Source: Kurthia populi (GTDB lineage: Bacteria > Bacillota > Bacilli > Bacillales_A > Planococcaceae). Taken from it: a stretch of 64,000 nucleotides of DNA. The stretch lies in contig NZ_JBHUOR010000142.1 in the NCBI RefSeq assembly GCF_042686175.1, forward strand, positions 1-64,000. Reading direction: 5' to 3'. This document shows positions 32,998-42,065 of the stretch, piece after piece. Position 1 is the first letter of the stretch. Each line of letters opens with the position of its first letter. The translations under genes and the position numbers were made by a program. The notes below the pieces were generated by a model. It was not told the DNA's origin. It did no database searches and worked only from the letters and a program-made list of their open reading frames with translations.

Positions 32998-34134
32998 GTG
33001 GATTTTAATTACTTAGAAAAATATATTTTAACAAATGAATCTTATAACCAAGATGATTTAATAGAAATTATAAATAAAAAAGATAAAATTTATTTATACG
33101 GTGCTGGTTCAGGTGGAGCAACAACCTTGAAATGGTTAGAACAAAACAGCAAATGTGAAATTATGGGGTTTATTGATTCTGATATAAAAAAACAAGGGGA
33201 ATTTCTTTCTAATAAAAGAATATTTTCTCCACAAGAAATATTAAAAGATAGTGATATTTTAATTGCTAGCACTTATCATACTGAAATTAGCAAATATTTG
33301 GAAGAAAACGGATTTTTAAATTACATTTCATTACCAATAGATTTAATTATTTGGGATAAATTTAAAACTATAAAATATTTGAATGATATAAAAGAAATCA
33401 ATAAACTAAGGGAAGTATATGAAATTTTAGAAGATAGTACATCGAAAGAATTTTTTATTAGAACATTGTTATATCGTTGGTCATGGGATTCTAGTTTTAT
33501 AAAACAATCAAAGTATTCTCAGTATTGTATAGAAAATATTCAAAAAAGTAATATTCATACAATAGTTGATGCTGGAGCTTTTGATGGAGATACAATCAAA
33601 GTTTTTTCTGGATTTTTCCCTTCTCTAAAAAATATATTTGCATTTGAACCTACAAAAAAGAATATATTAAAAATAATTGAATATTCATTAAATAAAAAGG
33701 ATAATCTGAAAATTTTTCCTGTTGAAAAAGGTCTTTGGGATAGTGAAGAACAGTTAAGCTTTTTTGAAACAGATTCTATAGGTGGCAATAATAAAATTAT
33801 TGAAGATAGTTCAAAAGAAAATGGATTAAATAAAATAAATGTCATCGATTTAGATAGTTTTTTAAAAAATAATTCTAGTTTAAAAATAGATTTAATTAAA
33901 ATGGATATTGAAGGGGCAGAATATAAAGCTTTATTAGGCTCAAAAAAAACTATTTTTAAAAATAATCCTATTTTGGAAATTTGTATATACCATGATATTG
34001 ACCATTACTATGATATTATATCTTTCTTAGAAAATAATTATCAGGGTGTTTATGTTTATCAAATTGGGCATCATAGTGATTGGATGATGGAGACAGTTCT
34101 ATATGCAATTCCTAAAGAAAAGATTGAAAGATAA
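32998..34134 (+). CDS. FkbM-family methyltransferase with N-terminal Rossmann-like domain
   Basis: 378 residues, GTG start with GGAGATGG upstream. The N-terminal part (about 1-115) looks like the nucleotide-binding domain often joined to sugar-modifying enzymes (IYLYGAGSGGATTLKWL, IMGFIDSDIKK). The C-terminal part (about 185-375) is an FkbM SAM-dependent O-methyltransferase: IVDAGAFDGDTIKVF (SAM loop), FAFEPTKKN, and LIKMDIEGAEYKAL. FkbM enzymes methylate hydroxyls on sugars or acyl groups. Here the likely target is the nonulosonic acid or its acyl substituent. Codon use is very AT-rich, like maf and unlike its neighbours pseB and the SDR, suggesting separate acquisition. Confidence 0.85.
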   Translation: MDFNYLEKYILTNESYNQDDLIEIINKKDKIYLYGAGSGGATTLKWLEQNSKCEIMGFIDSDIKKQGEFLSNKRIFSPQEILKDSDILIASTYHTEISKYLEENGFLNYISLPIDLIIWDKFKTIKYLNDIKEINKLREVYEILEDSTSKEFFIRTLLYRWSWDSSFIKQSKYSQYCIENIQKSNIHTIVDAGAFDGDTIKVFSGFFPSLKNIFAFEPTKKNILKIIEYSLNKKDNLKIFPVEKGLWDSEEQLSFFETDSIGGNNKIIEDSSKENGLNKINVIDLDSFLKNNSSLKIDLIKMDIEGAEYKALLGSKKTIFKNNPILEICIYHDIDHYYDIISFLENNYQGVYVYQIGHHSDWMMETVLYAIPKEKIER

Positions 34135-34135
34135 T

Positions 34136-34867
34136 TTGAAAACTATCCTCATAACTGGGTCCACAAAAGGCATTGGAAGAGCAACGGCCATCGCTGCTGC
34201 AAAACAAGGATGGACTGTTATTCTTCATGGTCGCAATGAAGAGTGTTTGCAACAATTACAGCAGGAATTACAAATTGATTATTCCGCATCGACTTATTAT
34301 GTTATGTATGACGTAAGAGATACAGCTGAGATAAAAAAGGCTTTCCTATGGATTAAAAAAAATGTAGGTCCCTTAGATGCACTTGTTAATAATGCAGGGA
34401 TAATGGATGATGCGTTGTTAGGTATGCTTAAACCAGAGCAAGTAACGCAAACTTTTGATGTGAATACATATGCAGCTATCTATCATATGCAGTACGCAAG
34501 TCGTCTTATGACGAAGAATAAAAAAGGTGCCATTATTAATGTTAGTTCAATTATGGGGCGTTTTGGAAATGCCGGGCAGGTTGCATACAGTGCGAGTAAG
34601 GCTGCGTTAATCGGAGCAACTCAATCAGCCGCAAAAGAATTGGCACCATTGAATATTCGTGTCAATGCAGTAGCTCCTGGTTTTATAGAAACGGACTTAA
34701 CGAATAATTTGCCTGAAGAGATTATCGAAGAAAAACTAGCAACAATTAAAATGAAACGTGCTGGAAAAGCGGAAGAAGTTGCTAATGTTATTTTATTTTT
34801 AGCATCAGATGCAGCTTCTTACGTGACAGGACAAATCATTGGAGTAGATGGCGGTATGGTTATTTAA
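34136..34867 (+). CDS. Short-chain dehydrogenase/reductase, FabG-like
   Basis: About 243 residues from TTG 34136, giving a natural MKTILITGS start right after the fkbM stop; the frame stays open to an ATG at 34103 inside fkbM, and neither has a strong ribosome site. Classical SDR features: TGSTKGIGRA cofactor loop, NNAGIMDD, catalytic Ser in INVSSIMG, YSASK, and the PGFIETDL segment typical of 3-oxoacyl-ACP reductases. In fatty-acid synthesis FabG reduces 3-oxoacyl-ACP to 3-hydroxyacyl-ACP with NADPH. The adjacent acyl carrier protein supports an ACP-bound substrate. It is not the housekeeping fabG context (no fabD or fabF). Confidence 0.85.
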   Translation: MKTILITGSTKGIGRATAIAAAKQGWTVILHGRNEECLQQLQQELQIDYSASTYYVMYDVRDTAEIKKAFLWIKKNVGPLDALVNNAGIMDDALLGMLKPEQVTQTFDVNTYAAIYHMQYASRLMTKNKKGAIINVSSIMGRFGNAGQVAYSASKAALIGATQSAAKELAPLNIRVNAVAPGFIETDLTNNLPEEIIEEKLATIKMKRAGKAEEVANVILFLASDAASYVTGQIIGVDGGMVI

Positions 34868-34938
34868 TTATATTTTCTATGATTACATCAATCATCTATA
34901 ATAAGAGTTATTGAAAGTTTTAGAAAGAGGTTAAATAC

Positions 34939-35178
34939 ATGAATAATGAACAAAAGCTACGCCAAGTGTTTGCGGAAGCGTTAGAAATTAATGAGTCTCA
35001 AGTAACAAATGATTTAACATACAATACAATTCCTGAATGGGATTCGATTGCACACATGGCATTGATTGCAGAAATTGATGATCAATTTGATACGATGTTA
35101 GACACAGATGATGTATTAGATATGAGTAGTTTTGCGAAGGCAAAAGAAATTTTAGCAAAATACGATGTAATATTTTAA
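34939..35178 (+). CDS. Acyl carrier protein
   Basis: 79 residues, acidic, four-helix acyl carrier protein. The phosphopantetheine attachment Ser36 is in EWDSIAHM. This variant of the DSL motif (DSI) is typical of dedicated carriers in specialised pathways rather than of housekeeping AcpP. AAGAGG precedes the ATG. It lies between an SDR reductase and an adenylating ligase, both plausible partners that would reduce or load the acyl chain it carries. Confidence 0.9.
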   Translation: MNNEQKLRQVFAEALEINESQVTNDLTYNTIPEWDSIAHMALIAEIDDQFDTMLDTDDVLDMSSFAKAKEILAKYDVIF

Positions 35179-35186
35179 GTGGAGGG

Positions 35187-35215
35187 GTGTGGCATTGTGC
35201 TGCACTTCTTTTTTT
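35187..35215 (+). terminator. Possible attenuator between ACP and ligase genes
   Basis: GTGTGGC and GCTGCAC pair (two G-U) around a five-base loop and are followed by TTCTTTTTTT. It lies inside the island operon and may lower expression of the downstream genes. The stem is weak. Confidence 0.4.
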
Positions 35216-35231
35216 AGGAAGGGGACTATAA

Positions 35232-36557
35232 ATGAGCTTTTTTAATGTGACAAGTGGGGAAGTGGCTGTAATTACAGCTGAACGCACATATTCGTATAAA
35301 GAATTATTGTGTGCACCTTTTGACAATCAGCAAAAACAATTAATTTTAATTTTATGTGATGGTACATTTGAGTCCTTGTCTGCTTATGTAACAGCGATGA
35401 ATAGTCAGCATGCAGTAATGTTACTAGCTTCGGACATTAATGAAGAGTTATTATCCTCTATTATTACGCAATATAAACCTGAGTGGATTGTAGGACTTCA
35501 GGGGTGGGTAGGTTATAGCAAAGAAGGGCAACGTCTAATTCGCATAGAAAAAATAAATGCAGTGATTCATGAAGATTTGGCGCTACTTTTAAGTACATCT
35601 GGCACGACAGGAAGCCAGAAGTTTGTACGTTTGTCCTATGCCAATTTACGAGCTAATGCGCAATCAATTCAGCAATATTTAGATATTGATGCACAAGAGA
35701 GAGCGATTTTAAATTTACCATTGTCCTACTCATACGGGATGTCGATTGTGAATAGCCATTTATTAGCCGGTGCTACACTTGTACTAACTAATGACAGTGT
35801 GTTACAAAAATCTTTCTGGTCGTTTATTAAGGAAGTAAAAGCTACATCACTTGCGGGTGTACCATTTACGTATCAAATGTTGCAGCGTGTCGGTTTTATC
35901 AAAATGGATTTACCTGATTTACGCGTATTGACGCAGGCTGGTGGACGCTTAAATGAAAAGTTCGTGCGCTATTTTGCAAGCTATGCTCATGAAATGAATA
36001 AACGTTTTTATGTTATGTATGGGCAAACAGAAGCCTCGCCGCGTATGTCTTATATTCCATATAATCGTGTATTAGATAAAGCAGGCTCGATTGGGATTGC
36101 AGTGCCAGATGGAAAACTTGAAGTAATAGATGATGAACTTGTTTATACAGGTGAGAATGTCATGCTTGGATATGCGGAAACGTTAGAAGATTTGGCAAAA
36201 GGTGATGAACTGCACGGTGTGCTTCATACAGGAGATACAGCTACCGTAGATGATGAGGGATACTTTACGATTACCGGACGTTTAAAACGTTTTATTAAGT
36301 TATTTGGTTTGCGTATCAATTTAGATGATGTCGAGAAAAAGCTAGAGCAGCGATTCCAGACGCCACTAGCTTGTACAGGAACAGATGATAAACTTATCAT
36401 AGTAATTGAACAAGAGCAATTTAGCGATGATATTAAAAAAACAATTGAGGAATTGTATCACCTTCATAAATCAGCATATAAAGTGAAAGTATTAGATATT
36501 CCACATTTTTCAAATGGTAAAACAGATTATATGAAACTGAAGGAGTTGTGTATATGA
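35232..36557 (+). CDS. AMP-binding (acyl-adenylating) ligase
   Basis: 441 residues, ANL superfamily. The phosphate loop STSGTTGSQKF (about 121-131), the A5 motif MYGQTEASPRM, the A7/A8 region HTGDTATVDDEGYFTITGR and the C-terminal Lys in FSNGKTDYMKL are all readable, so it should be active. Such enzymes make acyl- or aryl-AMP and pass it to CoA or to a carrier protein. Directly after the acyl carrier protein gene, loading of that carrier is the simplest guess. It is shorter than typical fatty acyl-CoA synthetases (about 500-560), closer to stand-alone carrier-loading ligases. RBS GGAAGGGG. luxE overlaps its stop. Confidence 0.88.
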   Translation: MSFFNVTSGEVAVITAERTYSYKELLCAPFDNQQKQLILILCDGTFESLSAYVTAMNSQHAVMLLASDINEELLSSIITQYKPEWIVGLQGWVGYSKEGQRLIRIEKINAVIHEDLALLLSTSGTTGSQKFVRLSYANLRANAQSIQQYLDIDAQERAILNLPLSYSYGMSIVNSHLLAGATLVLTNDSVLQKSFWSFIKEVKATSLAGVPFTYQMLQRVGFIKMDLPDLRVLTQAGGRLNEKFVRYFASYAHEMNKRFYVMYGQTEASPRMSYIPYNRVLDKAGSIGIAVPDGKLEVIDDELVYTGENVMLGYAETLEDLAKGDELHGVLHTGDTATVDDEGYFTITGRLKRFIKLFGLRINLDDVEKKLEQRFQTPLACTGTDDKLIIVIEQEQFSDDIKKTIEELYHLHKSAYKVKVLDIPHFSNGKTDYMKLKELCI

Positions 36558-37615
36558 TAGAACCTTATCATCTCAAGCAGCAGGAAAAAGAACAGCAATT
36601 ACTTCAGAAGTTGAATGAACTAACTTTTTGGCATACGGAACATTGCCAAGCTTATGCGCAAATGATGCATAAAAGTGAGCAGCAGTTAAAAGCAGCAACA
36701 CTTGAGGATGTACCTTATTTGCCAGTTCAATTATTTAAATTGTTAGAGTTGAAATCAATTGCTGATGAAGAAGTAGTAAAAGTGTTGACATCAAGCGGTA
36801 CAACAGGTCAGCAAGTATCGAAAATTTATTTAGATAAAGCAACAGCAATGGCCCAAACTAAAACGTTGGTTCAAGTGATGAAACCAATTTTAGGTGCCAA
36901 ACGATTACCAATGATTATTTTAGATACAAAATCGGTGTTGAAAGATCGTCAATCATTTAGTGCGCGCGGAGCAGGTATTTTAGGTTTTGCTAATTTTGGA
37001 CGTAAGCATTTTTATGCGCTAAATGACGATATGTCGCTTGATATCGAAGGTTTACAAGCTTATTTAAAAGAATATGCTGGGCAACGCATTTTATTGTTTG
37101 GTTTTACATTTATGATTTGGCAGTATGTTTTTAAAGAAGCACGTGATAAAGGTTTAGCATTAGACTTTGGTAATAGCGTTCTTATTCATGGTGGTGGCTG
37201 GAAAAAGTTAAAGGATGAAGCAGTAGATGCTCAAACATTTAACCAACTATTAAAACAGCAATTGGGCATTCAAGAAGTTCATAATTATTATGGAATGGTT
37301 GAGCAAGTGGGTTCGATTTTTGTAGAATGCAGTGAAGGACATTTACACGCACCAAGTTATGCGGATGTTATTATTCGTAATCCGATAACGTTTGAACCAG
37401 TATCAATCGGTGAACAAGGTCTTATTCAAGTAGTTAGTGAGTTACCAAAAAGTTATCCGGGGCATTCTTTATTAACCGAAGATCTAGGGACGATTCATGG
37501 TATAGATGATTGTACATGTGGTTGGAGTGGAAAATATTTCAGTGTTGCTGGCCGTATTCCTAAAGCAGAAATTCGTGGCTGCAGTGACACATTTCAAGGA
37601 GGGGTTAAAGCGTGA
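36554..37615 (+). CDS. LuxE-like acyl-protein synthetase
   Basis: About 353 residues from ATG 36554, overlapping the preceding stop (ATGA), with AAGGAG eight bases upstream. It matches the LuxE/PF04443 acyl-protein synthetase family: LTSSGTTGQQVSKIYLD adenylation loop, VHNYYGMVEQVGS and SLLTEDLGT. A Cys near the C-terminus (EIRGCSDT, about residue 343) corresponds in position to the acyl-accepting Cys of Vibrio LuxE. In luminous bacteria LuxE activates a fatty acid and hands it to LuxC for reduction to aldehyde. Here luxC follows with overlap but no luciferase genes exist, so another use of the acyl group or aldehyde is implied. Confidence 0.9.
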   Translation: MIEPYHLKQQEKEQQLLQKLNELTFWHTEHCQAYAQMMHKSEQQLKAATLEDVPYLPVQLFKLLELKSIADEEVVKVLTSSGTTGQQVSKIYLDKATAMAQTKTLVQVMKPILGAKRLPMIILDTKSVLKDRQSFSARGAGILGFANFGRKHFYALNDDMSLDIEGLQAYLKEYAGQRILLFGFTFMIWQYVFKEARDKGLALDFGNSVLIHGGGWKKLKDEAVDAQTFNQLLKQQLGIQEVHNYYGMVEQVGSIFVECSEGHLHAPSYADVIIRNPITFEPVSIGEQGLIQVVSELPKSYPGHSLLTEDLGTIHGIDDCTCGWSGKYFSVAGRIPKAEIRGCSDTFQGGVKA

Positions 37616-38784
37616 AGCTTTTTTGGCCTAAGCAATTAGCATTTGATCAAGCATTGCAGCAAGTAACTGCACAGCCTGTTAATCAGCCTTTTTCAAAGGA
37701 TATTATCATTTTTACTCAAGCTTTGTCTAAACGTTTTTTAAAGCTACGCCATATGCCAGAAGTTGTAGCGCTTGGATATTGGTTACGACGAGCAAATGTG
37801 ATGGCTATGCAAGAAGTCTTTGCTAAAGAACATGAAAAAATGATCGTGAAAGCGCGTGGTACAGTATTCCATATTGCGCCATCTAATGTTGATACAATTT
37901 TCGTCTATTCTTGGATGTTATCAATGATGGCAGGAAATCGTAATATTTTACGTATTTCCACAAAAGCAGAAGTAAACGACATGTTAAAGATTATTTTAGA
38001 GGAATTAGAAAAGCATGCTCAAATTGCAAAACAAACGTTAATTTGTACGTATGAGCATACAGAAAATGCAACAGCAGAAATTAGTGCGCAGTGCCATACA
38101 CGCGTTATTTGGGGCGGAGATCAAACGATTCAAACGATTCGTCAAATACCACTATCCCCAATTGCTAATGAGCTGGCATTTGCAGATAGATTTTCATTGG
38201 CCGTACTTAATAGTGAGAGTATAGGGCAGTTAGATGAGGCATCCTTTGATCAATTACTAGAGCAGTTTTATAATGATTCTTTTTGGTTTAATCAAATGGC
38301 TTGTTCATCACCAAGATTAATTGTTTGGATAGGCAAAAAATCCGAACGTTTTTGGAAAGGCTTTGAACAAAAAATTAAGCAAAAGCAATATGAACTTATA
38401 GCTGCAACACAAGTAACTAAATATACAACAGCACTGCAACTCGCGACAGAGGACTATGTAGGAAAAGTTGTAACAGAGCCATATTTCGCGCGTGTTGCAT
38501 TAGAGGAGCTACCAAATGGGGCGAGAGAACAACATTGTGGTAGTGGCTTATTTTATGAATGTGAAAGAACGACTTTAATGGATGTTGCACGGCTTGTGAC
38601 GGATAAAGACCAAACATTAGCTTATTATGGATTTACATCACAACAGCTAGAACAATTAGTGCTACAAATTGATTCAAGAGGAATTGATCGGATTGTTCCT
38701 ATTGGTCAGGCGCTCGATTTTGATGGTGTGTGGGATGGACAAAATTTTTTAACGTCGTTTACGAGGAAAGTAGTGGTTAAATGA
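37612..38784 (+). CDS. LuxC-like acyl-CoA/acyl-protein reductase
   Basis: 390 residues, GTG start overlapping the luxE stop, with AAGGAGGGG upstream. It belongs to the LuxC/PF05893 reductase family of the aldehyde dehydrogenase superfamily. The catalytic Cys is in NQMACSSPRL (residue 231), preceded by the HIAPSNVDTIFVYSW segment, and the C-terminus has DRIVPIGQALDFDGVWDG. LuxC reduces an enzyme-bound acyl thioester to an aldehyde with NADPH. It runs shorter than Vibrio LuxC (about 480). It sits directly upstream of the acetyltransferase pseH with a four-base overlap, so the acyl block and the sugar pathway are one translational unit. Confidence 0.9.
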   Translation: MKLFWPKQLAFDQALQQVTAQPVNQPFSKDIIIFTQALSKRFLKLRHMPEVVALGYWLRRANVMAMQEVFAKEHEKMIVKARGTVFHIAPSNVDTIFVYSWMLSMMAGNRNILRISTKAEVNDMLKIILEELEKHAQIAKQTLICTYEHTENATAEISAQCHTRVIWGGDQTIQTIRQIPLSPIANELAFADRFSLAVLNSESIGQLDEASFDQLLEQFYNDSFWFNQMACSSPRLIVWIGKKSERFWKGFEQKIKQKQYELIAATQVTKYTTALQLATEDYVGKVVTEPYFARVALEELPNGAREQHCGSGLFYECERTTLMDVARLVTDKDQTLAYYGFTSQQLEQLVLQIDSRGIDRIVPIGQALDFDGVWDGQNFLTSFTRKVVVK

Positions 38785-39320
38785 AGTGGCTACAAATCAA
38801 AAAAGAACATTTACAGCAAATTTTAACGTGGCGTACTAGTGAATTTGTGACGCAATTTATGTATACAGATATTGATGATAATATGGAGAATCAATATCTG
38901 TGGTGGCAAAATATTTCAAACGATCCGAATGGACGATACTGGATTATGGAGCAAAAAGGTCAACTACTTGGTTTTGTATCCCTGACAAATATTGATTGGC
39001 ATAATAAACGCGGGGAATGGAATTATTATATTGGAGAAGCTAAATATGGCATGTTAGGCGGATTCATCGGAGCGTATGTTTATAATTATGCCTTTGAGGT
39101 GTTAGGGCTTGAAAAAGTTCAAGGTGCAGTTATGGCTGAAAATGTAGGTGTTCGAAAAATTCATCAAAAATTAGGAGACCGAGAAGTAGGTTTTTATGAA
39201 CAGCATGTGTTGAAAAATGATAATTGGCATGATGTTTATTTATATGAAATGACACATGAACGCTGGAATGAAGTAGGTATGAAATTCAAAAAATATAAGG
39301 CGGAGGTGGAAGAAAAGTAA
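38781..39320 (+). CDS. pseH: UDP-4-amino-sugar N-acetyltransferase PseH
   Basis: 179 residues, GNAT fold. Features of PseH: LTWRTSEFVTQFMYTD near the start, WIMEQKGQLLGFVSL, EWNYYIGEA and AMAENVGVRKIHQKLG (acetyl-CoA and substrate helix region). PseH acetylates the 4-amino group of the PseC product, giving the diacetamido sugar. Some relatives accept other acyl donors, which is relevant because ACP, ligase, LuxE and LuxC genes lie immediately upstream. It overlaps luxC by four bases and pseF by one. Confidence 0.9.
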   Translation: MKWLQIKKEHLQQILTWRTSEFVTQFMYTDIDDNMENQYLWWQNISNDPNGRYWIMEQKGQLLGFVSLTNIDWHNKRGEWNYYIGEAKYGMLGGFIGAYVYNYAFEVLGLEKVQGAVMAENVGVRKIHQKLGDREVGFYEQHVLKNDNWHDVYLYEMTHERWNEVGMKFKKYKAEVEEK

Positions 39321-40042
39321 TGAAAACAATAGTAATTATCCAAGCTAGAATGGGTTCATCTCGTCTACCAGGGAAAATTTTAATGCCGCTAGGAAGTACA
39401 GATAATTTAACGTATGTGATAGAACGTTGTAAAAAAATTGATGGAGTTAGTAAAGTACTTGTTGCAACTTCCTCATTGTCCCAAGATGATGCAGTAGAAA
39501 AATGGTGCGAGGAGCATCAATTGTCATGCTATCGAGGCTCTGAAGAAGATGTATTAGATCGATTTATTCAGGCAGCAAAGCCATACGATCCAGACTATGT
39601 AATTCGTGTGACAGCGGATTGTCCATTTGTTGACTATGAAATGGCGAGTGATATGGTGGCATTAATGAAAAAAGAGCAAGTAGATATTATCGATTTAGAG
39701 GGCCAGCTTCCGCGAGGATTGGCAGTCGAAGTAATTTCATATAAAGCTTTGCAATATATTGATGAAAAAGGACATGAAAATCGTCACCGTGAGCATGTGA
39801 CATACTATGCATATGAATTTAAAGAACAATTTACACGCGTGAGTTATGTTGCTGATGAAATGCGGAACGAACCACCATTACGTATTACATTGGATACAGT
39901 TGCAGATTATGAATTGTTATCAAAAGTTGCCAGTCATTTTGACGATGTTTTTGTATCAAGTATAGATGTGATTAAATATTTAATTGAACATCCTGAAGTA
40001 GCAAAAATTAATGCACATATTGAGCAAAAACCGGTGGTGTAG
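39320..40042 (+). CDS. pseF: Pseudaminic acid cytidylyltransferase (SpsF/PseF type)
   Basis: 240 residues. The nucleotidyltransferase start VIIQARMGSSRLPGKIL and the VTADCPFVD and LRITLDTVADYELL motifs mark the CMP-sugar synthetase-like/SpsF family. In this gene set it should activate pseudaminic acid with CTP to CMP-pseudaminic acid, the donor for Maf. The family is named spore coat polysaccharide protein SpsF in many genomes, but the pse neighbours make the PseF role more likely. ATG overlaps the pseH stop (TAATG). Confidence 0.88.
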   Translation: MKTIVIIQARMGSSRLPGKILMPLGSTDNLTYVIERCKKIDGVSKVLVATSSLSQDDAVEKWCEEHQLSCYRGSEEDVLDRFIQAAKPYDPDYVIRVTADCPFVDYEMASDMVALMKKEQVDIIDLEGQLPRGLAVEVISYKALQYIDEKGHENRHREHVTYYAYEFKEQFTRVSYVADEMRNEPPLRITLDTVADYELLSKVASHFDDVFVSSIDVIKYLIEHPEVAKINAHIEQKPVV

Positions 40043-40044
40043 CA

Positions 40045-41022
40045 ATGAAATTTATTATTCGAGCAGATGCTTCTAGAGAAATTGGTAGCGGTCATATTAT
40101 GCGTTGTTTAACGATTGCAGACCAATTGAAAAAAAGCGGACATGATGTACAATTTTTTATGTTGCCATTACAAGGGAATCTCATAAATTATGTTCAGCAA
40201 TGTGGTTATAACACAATTACGATGTGGCAAATGGCAGATGTTATTATTGTAGATCATTATCAAATTGATGCGTCAGTGGAACAAAAGTTATATGCGTATG
40301 CTAATAAAATTGTTGTAATTGATGATTTAGCGAATCGTCCACATATTTGTGATGTTTTGATTGACCAAAATATTATTGAAGATTATGCATATCGCTATGA
40401 TACTCTTGTGCCAAAAACTTGTGTGAAATTACTTGGACCACAATATTTAATTATGCGTGATGAATTTGTCGAAGCTCGCCAACATCGTCGGAAACGTAAT
40501 AATAACGTAAAACAATTATTAGTTTTTATGGGGGGAACAGACCCAACACACGAAACGATGAAAGTACTCGAAGCGCTTGAAAAATTTACGTTTGAAAAAG
40601 TACATGTTGTATGTGGCAATGGGAATGAACAAAAAGCGGCAATTCAATTAATTTGTGAACAACAAGGATACTGCTATCATCAACAAATTGACTATATGGC
40701 AAAATTAATGAACGAAGTCGACTTTTCAATTGGAGCAGGTGGGAGTACAACGTGGGAACGCTGTTATGTAGGTCTCCCTTCATCTAGTACAATTGTTGCC
40801 GATAATCAAACTGAGACAACTTATTTTACTGAAAAATTAGGTGCTGTTATTAATTTAGGATGGCATGAGCAAGTAACGAGCGAAACATATAAAGGTTTAT
40901 TAGCATTTATTCAACAGCATCCTGAAAAATTAAGTATGCTTAGCAAGCAAGGACTACAGCTAACAGAAAGTAATGGTATATCAAATCCTTGGATAAAAGA
41001 ATTATTGGAGATGAACACATGA
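40045..41022 (+). CDS. pseG: UDP-2,4-diacetamido-2,4,6-trideoxy-beta-L-altropyranose hydrolase PseG
   Basis: 325 residues, GT-B fold. The N-terminal IRADASREIGSGHIMRCLTI is the PseG signature, with the catalytic His in GSGHIMRC. The C-terminal half has FMGGTDPTHETMKVL and FSIGAGGSTTWERC. The enzyme removes UDP from the diacetamido sugar, giving the free 6-deoxy-altrose derivative used by PseI. It starts three bases after pseF and overlaps pseI by four bases. Confidence 0.92.
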   Translation: MKFIIRADASREIGSGHIMRCLTIADQLKKSGHDVQFFMLPLQGNLINYVQQCGYNTITMWQMADVIIVDHYQIDASVEQKLYAYANKIVVIDDLANRPHICDVLIDQNIIEDYAYRYDTLVPKTCVKLLGPQYLIMRDEFVEARQHRRKRNNNVKQLLVFMGGTDPTHETMKVLEALEKFTFEKVHVVCGNGNEQKAAIQLICEQQGYCYHQQIDYMAKLMNEVDFSIGAGGSTTWERCYVGLPSSSTIVADNQTETTYFTEKLGAVINLGWHEQVTSETYKGLLAFIQQHPEKLSMLSKQGLQLTESNGISNPWIKELLEMNT

Positions 41023-42065
41023 TTAAAATTGGAGACCGTTTAATCGGCAAAAACTACAGACCATTTATTATTGCGGAAATGTCAGGAAATCATAACCACT
41101 CATTAGAACGTGCCTTACATTTAGTAGAGCTTGCAGCACAAGCTGGTGCCGACGCTGTAAAATTACAAACGTATACACCAGATACGATTACATTAGATGT
41201 ACATACGAATGAATTTTTTATTTCGAATGAAAAAGATTTATGGAAAGGGCAATCACTCTACAATTTGTACCAAAAAGCGTATACACCATGGGAATGGCAT
41301 CAAGCCATTTTTGATAAATGTGAGGAGCTAGGATTGTTAGCATTTAGCTCTCCATTTGATGAGACAGCGGTAGATTTTTTAGAAACATTAAATGTACCAG
41401 CGTATAAAATTGCATCGTTTGAAAATGTTGATATTCCATTAATTAAAAAGGTCGCACGTACAGGAAAACCAATCATTATTTCAACAGGAATGGCAACAGC
41501 AGCAGAACTAGATGAAGCTGTACGAGCTGTTCGTGAAGAGGGTAATAATCAACTTGTGCTTTTAAAATGTACGAGCACGTACCCTGCGACACCGGAAAAT
41601 TCAAACCTCGCAACGATTCCACATATGCGTGAATTGTTTGATGTAGAAATTGGTTTATCTGATCATACGATGGGAACGGGCGTATCAGTAGCAGCAGTAG
41701 CACTTGGCGCAACCGTCATTGAAAAGCATTTTACAACAGCGCGTGCTGACGGAGGCGTTGATTCAACCTTTTCAATGGAGCCACATGAGCTAAAGCAGCT
41801 TGTTGAAGATACAGAACGTGCGTGGCAAAGTATTGGACATATTCAATATGGGCCAACAGAAGCAGAGAAGCCATCGCTAAATGCTCGACGTTCATTATAT
41901 GTAGGGGAAGATATGAAAGCAGGCGATGTTTTCACGAAAGAAAACTTACGCGATGTTCGCCCGGGTCTAGGATTACCTACAAAATACTATGATATTTTAC
42001 TAGGGAAAACGATTAAAACAGATGCTATAAAAGGAACACCTGTTAGCTGGGAGTTAGTTTTATAA
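41019..42065 (+). CDS. pseI: Pseudaminic acid synthase PseI
   Basis: 348 residues from ATG 41019, overlapping the pseG stop (ATGA) with TTGGAG upstream. NeuB-like barrel followed by an antifreeze-like SAF domain (about 290-348). Motifs: FIIAEMSGNHNHSLERAL, ADAVKLQTYTPDTITL, AFSSPFDETAVDFL, KIASFENVDIPLIKKV and IGLSDHTMG. It condenses the free altrose derivative with phosphoenolpyruvate to pseudaminic acid. The sequence type is closer to PseI than to sialic acid or legionaminic acid synthases, as far as motif reading allows. Confidence 0.93.
   Translation: MIKIGDRLIGKNYRPFIIAEMSGNHNHSLERALHLVELAAQAGADAVKLQTYTPDTITLDVHTNEFFISNEKDLWKGQSLYNLYQKAYTPWEWHQAIFDKCEELGLLAFSSPFDETAVDFLETLNVPAYKIASFENVDIPLIKKVARTGKPIIISTGMATAAELDEAVRAVREEGNNQLVLLKCTSTYPATPENSNLATIPHMRELFDVEIGLSDHTMGTGVSVAAVALGATVIEKHFTTARADGGVDSTFSMEPHELKQLVEDTERAWQSIGHIQYGPTEAEKPSLNARRSLYVGEDMKAGDVFTKENLRDVRPGLGLPTKYYDILLGKTIKTDAIKGTPVSWELVL

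Noticed and set aside
36554..38784. Bioluminescence operon suggested by LuxE- and LuxC-like genes
   Set aside because: No luxA, luxB or luxD-like gene is in the window and the two genes overlap pseH in a sugar pathway, so light production is not supported.
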